A stretch of 64,000 bases of DNA from Citreicoccus inhibens (lineage in GTDB: Bacteria > Myxococcota > Myxococcia > Myxococcales > Myxococcaceae). Below, one piece after another: positions 30,301 through 42,300 of this stretch (position 1 is the first letter of the stretch; each line of letters opens with the position of its first letter). Location: positions 310,001-374,000 of the forward strand of contig NZ_JAHNZT010000002.1 in the NCBI RefSeq assembly GCF_019039035.1, in the 5' to 3' direction. Under the pieces are notes generated by a model. It had not been told where the DNA came from and made no database searches. It was given only the letters and a program-made list of their open reading frames with translations. Both the position numbers and the translations under genes were made by a program.

Positions 30301-33300
30301 GTTGAGCACGAGGACGTGCTCGGTGTCGCTCAGCTTCAGGAGGAGCGCTCGGACGAGCGGGCCCCGCACGAGGTCGAACGGACGCCAGCCCTCCTCGGTG
30401 GCGAGGCGCAGGGCCTCCGCTTCACGTTGCGCGCTGTCGCGCAGCGCCGTCAGGTCCCCCCGCGAGAGCGGAAGCGGGGAGGGCGAGTGGATGCGCTGGA
30501 AGGGCGCTCCCTGCGTTTCATGGAACGTGGTCCGTAGCGACTCGTGTCGGCGCACCAGCGCATCGAAGCCTTGCTGGAGGGCCGCCTCGTTCAGTGCGCC
30601 GGTCAACTTCAAGGCAAACGGCAGGCTGTAGGCGATGCCAGTCGAGGCGAGCTGCCCGAGGAACCACAGCCGCTGCTGCGCGAACGAGAGCGGGTGATCC
30701 GAGGTCCGGTCCGCGCGGGTGAGCGTCGGTGGCGCAGGCGACTCGACGGCGCGAGGGGCGTGCTCGTCCAACCTCGCGGCGAGCGCGGCGACGGTGGGCG
30801 CTTCGAACAGGGTTCGCAGAGGCAGCTCCACGCCGAAGCCACTCCGGACGCGCGCCACCACCTGGGTGGCCAGCAGCGAGTGACCACCCAGCTCGAAGAA
30901 GCTGTCGGTCACGCTCACCCGTTCCACACCCAGCACTTGGGCGAACAACGTAGCCAAGGCGTGCTCGGTGGGCGTGCGGGGCTCCACGTGCGCGCCGCGA
31001 GGAAGGGCGGACGCGCTCGGGGCCGGCAGGGCGGCGCGGTTCAACTTGCCGCTCGTCGTCAGAGGCAGCGCATCCAGGTGCACGAAGACGGTGGGCACCA
31101 TGTGCTCGGGCAACCGCTGCTGAAGGGAGGCGCGCAGCGCGGCGGACTCCAGCGCGGGCCCGTCTCCCGTGACGTAGCCCACCAGCCGCGCGTCTCCGGG
31201 CGAGTCCTCGCGCACCAGCGCCACGGCCTCGCGCACGCCAGGGCTGGCGCGCAGCGCGGACTCCACTTCGCCCAGCTCGATTCGGAAGCCCCGCAGCTTC
31301 ACCTGGAAGTCGAGCCGGCCCAGGTACTCCACCGTCCCGTCCTCCAGCCACCGCGCCTTGTCCCCCGTGCGGTACAGCCTCGCGCCCGCTGTCTGGCTGA
31401 AGGCGTCCGGCACGAAGCGCTCCGCCGTCAACTCCGGCCGCGCCCAGTACCCGCGCCCCACCTGGACGCCGCCGATGTACAGCTCTCCCGGCACCCCCAC
31501 CGGAACGGGCCGGCCTCGTCCGTCCAGCACGTACAGCCGCGTGTTCGCCACCGGCCGGCCAATGGGGACGCGCCGCAACGACTCCCCTCGCGGGCACGCC
31601 CACGCGCTGACGTCCACCGCCGCTTCCGTCGGGCCGTAGAGGTTGTGCACCTCCACTCCCGGCAGTCGCTCCTGGGTGCGTCGCACGGACTCCACTGGCA
31701 ACGCCTCGCCGCTGCACACCACGCGCCTCAGCGACGTCAGCCGCTCGACTCCGGGCTCCTCCACGAAGGCGCGCAGCATGGAGGGCACGAAGTGCACCGT
31801 GGTGACGCGCTGCTCGCCCATCAGTCGCGCAAGGTACGCCGGCTCCTGGTGTCCCCCAGGGCGTGCCACCACCAGCCGCGCGCCCGTCATCAACGGCCAG
31901 AAGAATTCCCAGACGGACACATCGAAGCTGAAGGGCGTCTTCTGCAACACCGCGTCCTCGGCGGTGAGGCCGTACTCGTGCTGCATCCACCGCAGGCGGT
32001 TGACGACGCCCCGGTGGGCATTCATCGCCCCCTTGGGCCGGCCCGTGCTGCCCGAGGTGAAGAGGACGTAGGCCAGCGACTCCGGCCCCGCCACCGTATG
32101 CACCGGCGTCCTCGGCTGCGCGCCCACCTGCGCCGCGTCCGCGTCCAAGCGCAGCACTCGCGCGGACGTCTCCGACACCCTGCCTTCCAGGCCGCTTTGG
32201 GTGACGACGACGCAGGCCGCCGTGTCCTCCAGCATCCCCTTCAGGCGCTCCCTCGGGTAGCTCGGCTCCAGCGGCACATAGGCGCCGCCAGCCTTCAGCA
32301 CGCCCAGCAACGTCACCACCAGCTCGGCCGAGCGCTCCAGGCACACGCCCACCCGTGACTCCGGGCCCACACCCCAGGCGCGCAGCTGGTGCGCCAGCTG
32401 GTTCGCCTGCGCCTCCAACTCCCCGTACGTCAGCCGCGCTCCCTCCGACTCCACGGCGATGGACTCGGGTGTCTTCGCCACCTGCTGCTCCACCAGGTGG
32501 TGCACCTGCTCGTCCCGTGGGTACTCCGCGGCGGTGTCATTCCACGCCACCAACACCCGCGCCCGCTCCGACTCCGTGAGGAGCGGCAGGTCCACGAGCG
32601 GTGTGTCCGGTGACGCGATCACGGCGCGAGCGAGGAGCGACAGGTGCTCGGCCATGCGCTGGAGGGTGCGCTCGTCGAACAAGCTTGTGGCGTACTCGAA
32701 CCGGCAGGAGAGGCCCGCGCGGTGCTCCCAGACCTCCAGGCTCAGATCGAACTTCGAGGTGTCCGTCGACACGTCCACGCCGCTGAGTTTCAGCGATCGC
32801 GGTGAGGCATCCGCCTCGGGCGTGTTGAGGACGTTCAGGACGACCTGGAACACGGGCGTGCGGCTCTGGTCTCGCGGGACCTGGAGCATGTCCATGAGCC
32901 GCTCGAAGGGCGCGTCCTGCCGTGAATAGGACTCCAGGGCTTGCTGCCGCACTCGGCCGAGCAGCTCGCGGAAGGTGGGGGTGCCGGACAAGCGCGCGCG
33001 GAACGCCAGCGTGTTCACGAAGCAGCCGATGAGTCCCTCGACCTCGGGGCGCGTCCGGCCCGCGATGGGGGTGCCCACCGCGAAGTCTTCCTGGCCCGAG
33101 TAGCGCCCGAGCAGGGTCTGGAACAGCGCCAGCAGCACCATGAAGGAGGTCGCCCCCTCCCGCCTGCCAAGCTGGAGCAACGGCTCGGACAGGTCACGCG
33201 ACAACTGCAACCGCAGGCTCGCGCCCGCATAGGACTGCACGGCGGGCCTGGGCCGATCCGTGGGCAACTCCAGCGCTGGGACGTGGCGCAACTGCTCGTT

Positions 33301-36300
33301 CCACCACCGCAATTGGTCCGCCAGCACCGAGCCTTCCAGCCACTCGCGCTGCCACACCGCATAGTCCACGTACTGAATCGGCAGGGGCGGCAGCGGCGAC
33401 GGAATCCCCGCGCCGAAGCACGCGTAGAGCACCGTCAGCTCACGCGCGAGCACCATCGTGCACCATGCATCGGAGACGACGTGGTGCAGCACCAGGCTCA
33501 ACACGTGTTGCTCCGCGCCCAGTCGGAACAGCACGGCTCGCGCCACCGGGCCCGTGGACAGGTCGAAGGGCAGGGCGGAGTGCTCCCGGCAACGGCGCAG
33601 CATCGCCTCCTCGCGGTCCTCCACCGTGGCGCCCGCGATGTCCTCCACGCGCATGGGCAGTCCGCCTGTATCGGCGATGCGCTGTACGGCGCCGCTCTCC
33701 GTGAGGGCGTAGGTCGTGCGCAGCACTTCGTGGCGCCTCACCAATTCATCGAGCGCTGCCTGGAGCGCCGCCACATCGAGCGCCCCCGTGAGGCGGAAGT
33801 TGGAGGCGTTGTTGTAGGCCACGCTCGAAGGATCGAGCTGTTGCAGGTACCAGAGTCGCTGCTGGGCGAAGGACAGCGGCAGAGGCCGATCCCTTCGCGC
33901 GCGCGGAATCGCGGTGGCCCCCGGGACGTCGGCTGGACGCGGCGCGGGGGCTGCTGGGCGAGGCGCCCCGGGTGTCTCGGTCCGCGGCTTTGGCGCGGGC
34001 ACAGGAGGTTTCGCCGAGGGGAGGGTCACGGGTTCGACCCGCCCCTCCGTGCGGAGCCGCGCGCTGCGTCCCGTCCGGTACAACCACGCCTCGGCATCCA
34101 ATGGATGCGGCACGAGTCGCCGCGCGGCCTCCGCTTCAGCGCGCCAGAGCCCACGAGGCAAGCCCGCGCCGGCCAGGGCCAGCTCCCCCACCACGCCCAC
34201 CGGCACCGGCTGTCCGCCCGAGTCGAGGATCCACGGCTGAAGTCCCTCGGGCACGCGCTCGTGCGGCGCGCGGGGAAGCAATGCGCCCTCGCGAGGGCCA
34301 CCCGCGAGGAGGACCTCCACGCCGGCCGCGCGATACAGGGCGCTCGCCAACTCCGTGGACGCGCTGTCCAGGACGAGGGTACCCACGGGGCCCAGCGACT
34401 CCTTCGCTCGAGGCAGCTCCGCGAGCGTCCGAGCGAGCCGCGCGGAGGTGTGCAGCAACGTGGCGCCGGACTGCCGAGCCAGCTCCAGCAGCGCATCCAC
34501 GCCCTGTTCGGCCTCCGCCACGACCTGGACGCGGTGCGCCGCTTCCTCGTGTTCGAGCTGCTCCCGCACCTTGGCCAGTCGGCGCAGGCCCTCCAGGACG
34601 ACGGGAGTCTCCAGCCCGAAGTCGATGAGGCACGCGACCTCGTCCACGTCGGCCTCGCGCACCACGCTCAGGCGCTTCACCCCGCTGTCGATGGTGCCGA
34701 TGAGGCCCGTTTGCTTCGCGTGCCCCTCGAACGTGTGCTCCAGGATGGCGTGAAGGTCTTCCTCGGAGACCTTGTCGATCTCCCCCTGGTAGCCCTGGGC
34801 CGCCAGCAGCGACGCGGTGATCTCCGCGGAACTGCGGAAGTAGCTCATCAACGGCTGCCGCACCGTCCTCAGCACTTCCTGCTCGTCGTCGCCGATGAAC
34901 GTGTGGAGCATCACCGTGACGTGGCCTCGGCCCGGGTGTCCGTTGCGACGCCACGCTTCGCGGTAGAGCGCCACCTTCTGCTTCAGTTCTTCCAGCGGCT
35001 GGACCATCAGGCCCGTGAGCACGCCGGCGCCCAGCTCTCCGGCCAGTCGGAAGGTCTCGGGGCTCGATGTGGCGGTGAGCCACACGGGCAGCTCGCGCTG
35101 CACGGGGCGGGGCCGCAGCGCGACCTCCACCTGGACGCCTCCGCCGCCCGTCCGGCGGATCCGCTCCCCCCGCCACAACGCGCGCAGGGTCTCCAGGTTG
35201 CGTAGGAGGATGGTGCGGCGGTCCTCGTAGTTCTGCGGCGCGAACGAGAAGTCGTGCACGTGCCAGCCCGTGGCCACCGAGATGTCCACGCGTCCACCGG
35301 ACAGGTTGTCCACCACGGACCACTGCTCGGCGACGAGCAGCGGATCATGCAGAGGCAACACGACGCTGCCAGAGCGCAGGCGCAGATTCCGAGTGACGGT
35401 GGACAGCGCAGCGGCGACCACCGCGGGCTGCGGATAGAGCCCACCGAAGGAATGGAAGTGACGCTCCGGAGTCCACACGGCGGAGAACCCGTGGGCGTCC
35501 GCGAACTTCGCGCCCTCGACGAGCAGTTCGTACTTGGGTCCGCTGAGCGAGTCCTCGTCGTTGGCGAAGTACAGGAGGCTCACGTCCAGCGCGCGCGAAC
35601 GGGGCCCACCGCCCTGCAACCGCACCAGCCGCGCGGAGACTTGATCCGCTGGGAACACGACGCGCATGCCGCGCGACAGCGCCCACAGGGATTCCAGGTC
35701 GGCATGCTCCGGGGAGGAGTCCGCGGCGGCGAGCCACGTCCCCTCGGCGCTCGGGGACAGCCGAGCCTCCATCGCGGAGAACAGAGACGCCAACGCGCGG
35801 TGGTCGAGCGTCCAGGCTGGCTGTCCCGCTCCGGCGGGAAGGATCCAGGCGAGTGAGTCGGACCCCGGTGGCGCGGCTTCGAAGGACGGAGGCGGTGCAT
35901 CCCGCGGCGCTTCCACGAACACGACCCGCGAGGGGTCCAGCCGCGCGGAGGTCACCATGCCCCGCCACGTGAGGATGAGCGGCGAGACCGAGCCCTCGGG
36001 TGAGTACAGGGCGAGGGTGCCCAGGTCGGTTGGCCCCAGGGCCACCACCGCCGCGCCGGCCTCCAAGGCGCCCCATTGCGCCGCGAGCTTCTCGGGCGTG
36101 GCGCGCAGGCAGAGCACCACCGGGTCTCCCGAACGCACGCCGAGGGTCCGCAGGCGTATCGCGATGCCCTTCGCCCAGTCGGCCAAGGCACGCCAGGTCC
36201 AGGCCGCTTCGCCACGCACCATCGCCACGGCCTCGGGTCCGCGCGCGAGCTGCTCCGCGAGCCGAGTGGTCACCCCGGGAGACGCGGTCGGACGCGCGGG

Positions 36301-39300
36301 CCGCGGCCAGGAGCGGTGCTCCTCGGGCGTCGCGAGGGGGAGGCGGGAGACGCGCGTCTCCGGAGCCGCGAGGGCAGCCCCCAGCAACACCTGGAGGTGC
36401 TCCACCAGGCGCTTCACGGTGGGGGCATCGAACAACTCGGTCGCGTACTCCAGGGCGCCGTGGACGCGCCCAGGCTCCTCGGCGAGCACCAAGGTCAGGT
36501 CGGACAGCGTGGCACCCCATTGCACGGGCGCGTCCGGCAGATCGATCAACGAGCCGCGAACCCCCGTCAGCTCCAGCGCCGCCGCGCCCCCGGCAATCCC
36601 GCTGTGGAACACGAAGACGGTGTCCGTCATGCGGCCCCGGCCAATGTCCTTGCCGGGGATGAGCTTCTCCACGAGGTATTCGAACGGGACATCCGGCTGT
36701 CCCTGCGCGTCCGCCACGTCCTGCTTCACCCGACCGAGCAGCTCGCGGAACGTCGGATCATCCGCGAAGCCCGTGCGGAACGCGGCCGAATGCGCCACGT
36801 AGCCAATCAGCGGGAGCAACTCGGCGCGGGTGCGATTGCCAATGGGCGTGCCGACGATGATGTCCGTCTGGCCACTGTAGCGATGCAGCACCGTGTTCCA
36901 GGCCGCCAGAACCACCATGTACGAGGTGAAGCCTTCGCGCTTGCCGAAGGCCCCCAACTCGCGCGCGAGGTCCGGCGGGAAGTCCACCGACATGCGCACG
37001 GAGGTGAGGGGGCTCGTTGGAGGCCGAGGGCGATCCGTGGGCACATCGAGGTGGCGCGGCATGCCCGCCAGTCGCTGGCGCCACCATTGCTCCTGCTCGG
37101 CCAGCCGGCCTTCGTTGATCTCCCGTCGTTGCCACGCACCGAAGTCGGCGTACTGAACGGGCAAGGGCGACAGCGGCGAGGGACGTCCCTGCCGGAACGC
37201 GCCGTAGAGCTGCCCGAGTTCATGGACGAACAGCGCGATGGACAGCGTGTCGCAGACGATGTGGTGGATGCCGCCGATCAACACGTGCAGCCGAGCTCCG
37301 AGCCGCAGCAGCGTGGCGCGGAGGACGGGCCCGTTGACGAGGTCGTACGGGCGCGCCGAGTCCTCCCTCGCCAGCCGGAGCGCCTCGGCTTCGCGCTCCT
37401 CGGGCGTACCGGCCAGCTCCACCACGTCCATGGGGACGTGGACGTGCGGGTGGAAGCGCTGAACGGGGCGGCCCTCGACGGTGTCGTAGGTCGTGCGCAG
37501 CGCCTCGTGGCGTTGGACGACTTCCTGGAGGCTGCGGTCCAGCAGCTTCGCGTCCAGCTCACCCTCCAGGCGAAGGATGAACGGGATGTTGTACGCGGAG
37601 AGGCCGGGGCGATGCTGCTCCAGACGCCACACGCGCTCCTGGACGAACGACAGCGGCAGCTCACCTGTGCGCGGCAGCGGCACGAGCGGCAGCTCGACGC
37701 TCTCCGTGACAGCGGGCGCCTGACGCAGCAGCGGCTCCAGGCGCTCGGCGATGCCCGCCACCGTGGGCGCTTCGAAGAGCGCGGCGAGCGGGAGTTGGAC
37801 GCCGAAGGCTTCGCGCACCTGGTTGAGGAGCTGCGCTGCCATCAGCGAGTTGCCACCAATCTCCAGGAAGTTGTCGTCGCGCCCGACGAACGGCACGCCC
37901 AGTCGCTCGCGCCACAGCGACGCCAGCCGCTCCTCGATGTCACCCCGAGGGGCATCCTCCCGTCCGGGCGGCGGCGCGGAAGGTGCCGGAGGAGGTGCCA
38001 CCTCCTCGCGCGCCTGCTCGGGGGCCCTCCGCGCGGGAGCGACCGTGGCCGCGGCGCTGGGCTTGGGCTTGGGCTTGGGCTCGACCCAGCATCGGATCTC
38101 CTGGAACGGATAGGTGGGCAGGTGCAGGCGTCGGCATTGTTCATGCGCGTGAACGGCGCTCCAATCCGGCTCCAACCCCAGGCTCCACAGATCGCCCAGG
38201 GCCGTCATCACCCCCGCGTGCTCGGGCGTCGCGCCTCCGCGCCGCAGTGAGGCCAGCGCCGTCACGCGGTCCTTGTCCGCGCCCAGGCACGCACGCACCA
38301 GCGGCGTCAGGTCCTGGCCCGGTCCCACTTCGAGCAGGATGCTACAGCCCTCTTCGAGCAGCGCGCCCACGGCGTTCGCGAAGCGCACGGGCTGCCGCAT
38401 CTGCTCGGCCCAGTAGGTCGGCGTGCTCAGCTCACCCGCTCGGCTCCATGTCCCCGAGAACCCGGACGCGTAGCGCAGGGTGGGCGCCCCACACCGCATC
38501 GTGGCGACCTCTCGCGCGAGCGCGGGCATCAGCGGCTCCACGTCCGCGGAGTGGAACGCATGGGACGCGGGCATCCGCACCACACCAACGCCTCGGCGCT
38601 TCAGCTCGGCCTGGAGTCGCTCAATCTCCGCCACGGGCCCCGAGGCGACGCAGCGATCCGGCGCGTTGATCGCCGCCACGCTCAGCTTCGGTGACAGCAG
38701 CGGCAGGAGCTGCGCCTCCGGCATCGCCACGCCCACCATTGCGCCCTCGGGCAGGCGGTGTATGAGTTCGCCGCGAACCACCGACAGCCGCAGGGCGTCC
38801 TCCAGCGAGAGCACCCCGGCGACGCAAGCCGCGGCGTACTCACCGAAGCTGTGCCCCACGACCGCGTGAGGACGGATGCCCCAGGTCATCCACAGTCGCG
38901 CCAGCGCGAACTCCACGATGAACAGCGCGGGCAGCGCGACGCGGGTGTCACCCAGCAGCGGGGTGGCGGACGCTTCACCAAGGCCCAGCAAGGCGCGCAC
39001 GGAAGCGGCGAGCGGCGCCTCCAACTGACGGAGGCACGTCTCCACTGTCGCGCGGAAGTCCGGCTCCGCGGCGTACAGCTCGCTCCCCATGCCGAGCTGC
39101 TGCGCGCCTTGTCCTGGGAAGACGAAGGCCACGCGGCGCTCGCGGGCCGACTCAGGCTCCGCGACATGGCGAGGCGTGGCGGACTTCACCAGCTGACGCG
39201 CCAGCGAGGCCGCATCGGAGGCCACCACGGCACGGCGGTACTCGAAGCCCTGCCGACCGGTGGCGTGCGTGAAGGCCACGTCCGCGAGCGACAACGACTC

Positions 39301-42300
39301 CGCATTCGCCTGGGCATGCTCCGCGAGGTTCCGCGCCGCTGCGTCCAGCGCCTCGGGGCTGCGCGCCGAGACGACAACGACGTGGTGGGGGCGGTGCGTG
39401 GATCCGCTCCGCGACATGGGGGACTCCTCGAGGATGGCGTGGGCGTTGGTGCCTCCGATGCCGAAGGAGCTGACCGCCGCGCGGCGGGGCGTCTCGCAGC
39501 GAGGCCAGGGACGGAGGGCGGTGTTGACGAAGAAGGGACCCGCGTCGAAAGCAATCTGCGGGTTGGGCTTCTCGAAGTGGAGGCTGGCGGGGATCTCTCC
39601 GTGATGCAGCGACAGCGCGGCCTTGATGAGCCCCGCCAGTCCCGCTACCGTATCCAGGTGGCCAATGTTCGACTTCACCGAGGCGAGCGCGATGGTGGCG
39701 CGATGCTCGTTCCCGAGGGAATAGGCGCGTTGGAGCGCAGCCACCTCGATGGGGTCTCCCAGCGGCGTGGCCGTGCCGTGGGCCTCGACGTACTGGATGT
39801 CCCTGGGCTTCACCCCAGCACGCGCCAGCGCCTGGGTGATGACCGCGGCCTGCCCCTGTACGCTGGGCGCGGTGTAGCCCGACTTCACGTGCCCGTCGTT
39901 GTTGGTCGCGGTGGACTTGATGACGGCGTAGATGGCGTCGCCGTCCCGCACGGCGTCCTCCACGCGCTTGAGCACCACGCAGGCCACACCGTTGCCACCG
40001 ACGGTGCCCTGTGCCCGCGCGTCGAATGGGCGGCAGTGCCCATCCGGTGAGGACACCATGCCCTCCTGATAGATGTAGCCCGTGCGCTGCGGCACGGCGA
40101 TTCGCGTCGCTCCCGCAAGGGCCACGTCGGACAGGCCCGAGCGCAGGTTCTGGCTGGCGAGGTGCACGGCCACCAGGCCCGTGGAGCACGCGGTGTAGAG
40201 CATCGTGCTCTCGCCCGTGAGCCCCAGCTTGAAGGACGTCTTGGTCGCGAGCGCCTCGTGCGTCGCGGTGCCGTACAGCTCGAAGACGGACGCGACGTCC
40301 AAGGCCGCGCTGCCTCGGACCGCCTCCGCGTAGCCCGAGTCCATCGCGCCCGCGTACAGCGAGATGGGCCCCGGGGGACGCCGTGGATCAATGCCCGCGT
40401 CCTCCAACGCGGTCCAGGCGCACTGGAGGAAGAGGCGCTGCTGCGGGTCCATCCACTGCGCCTCCCGCAGGGACAGACCGAAGAAGGCCGCGTCGAAGCG
40501 ATCAATGCCCTCCAGCACGCCACCGGCCGGGACAAAGCCTGGGTGCTGCGACAGCTCCATCCCCTCGGGAAGCCCGGGCAGGCGCTCCAGCGCCTCGGGC
40601 GGGAAGTGGGTGATGGACTCGACGCCCTCGCGCAGGTTGCGCCAGAACTCACGGAGCGATCCCGCGCCAGGGAAGCGCCCCGCCATGCCGATGATGGCGA
40701 TGTCGCCGGCCCCGGCGACGGGCCGCGGTGCCTCGCGCGTCGGGTTCGGAGCGGGGATCTCCACCGGCGCGGCCTCCTTCGCCAGTCGCCGAGCGAGGTC
40801 GTGCACGGTGGGGTGCTCGAAGAGCCACACGACGGGGAGCTCACGCTGCAAGGTTTCTCGCAGGCGCGCGGTGATGCGGACGACGGACAGCGAGGTGCCA
40901 CCCAGGTCGTCGAAGAGGTGGTCGTGCACTCCCACGCGTTCCACGCCCAGCTCGCGCGCCCACAGCGTCGCGAGCTGCGTTTCGAGCGGATGGCTGGGCT
41001 CCACGAAGCGCCCCTGTCGGCCTGTCGTCACCGCGTCCGGTGGCGGAAGAGCCTTGCGGTCCACCTTGCCGCTGGGGCTCGTCGGCAGCTGCGACAGCAG
41101 GACGAAGAGCGTGGGGACCATGTACTCGGGGAGCCGCTCGCGCACGCCGGACCGCAGCGTGGCGGAGTCCAGCGGCGGTCGCCCCGAGCCCGACGCCACA
41201 TAGGCCACGAGCTTGCGGTCGCCGGGCACGTCCTCTCGGACCACGACGATGCAGTCCTCCACGCCGGGAAGCGCGCGCACCGCGGCCTGCACCTCGGCCA
41301 GCTCGATGCGGAAGCCGCGCACCTTCACCTGGTGATCGATGCGTCCCAGGAAGTCGAGCGCCCCGTCCGCGCGCCAGCGCACCAGGTCGCCCGTGCGATA
41401 GAGCCGCTCACCGGGAGTCGTGGCGACGGGGTTGGGGAGGAAGCGCTCGGCCGTCAGGTCCGGACGCGAAACATAGCCGCGCGCCAGGCCATGTCCGCCG
41501 AGATACAGCTCCCCGGGAACTCCGATGGGCACCGGCTGCAACTGCGCATCCAGCACGAGCGCCACGGTGTTATCGAGCGGTGGCCCGATGGGCACCACGT
41601 CCCCGACCTGCGTGGGGTCCGTCATGGGGAACGCGGTCGCGATGACCGTGCACTCGGTGGGTCCGTAGCCGTTGGTGACGGGGATCCCGGTCAGCTCCAG
41701 GGCGCGGCGCGTGTGGACCGCGGGGATGATGTCCCCGCCCACGTGAGTGGCCCGCAGCCGTGCGAGGAGGCTGGGACGGTGCTCGACAATCTGCGCGAAC
41801 AGGCTGGGGGAGAATTGCGCGAACGTGACGCCGTGCTGCGTCACCACTTGCTCCAGCCGAGCCAGATCCGTGGCGAGCGCATCGGCCGGATAGATGACCA
41901 GCCGACTCCCATGGAGCAGCGGATTCCACATCTCCAGGACGGACAGGTCGAAGGAGAGCGGGGCCAACAGGAGCCACGTCTCCCTCTCTCCCAACCCCTC
42001 GAAGGTCGCGCTGTGCAGCAGCCGGAGGATTCCCCGGTGCTCGATGGCCACGCCCTTGGGGCGGCCCGTGCTGCCCGAGGTGAAGATGACGTAGGCGAGG
42101 TTGCGCGGTCCGGCCCCCGCGTGGGGGGCCGTGGTCGGCCGCGAACCCAGCTCCAACTCCTCGGTGAAGGCGACGGGCACCTGGGAGTCCGGCAGGGACA
42201 GCTGCCCATGCAGCGCGCGCGTCGTGAGCAACAGGCGAGGCCCACCGTCCTCCAGCATCAGCGCGAGCCGGTGCGCGGGATAGGACGCATCCAGGGGGAT

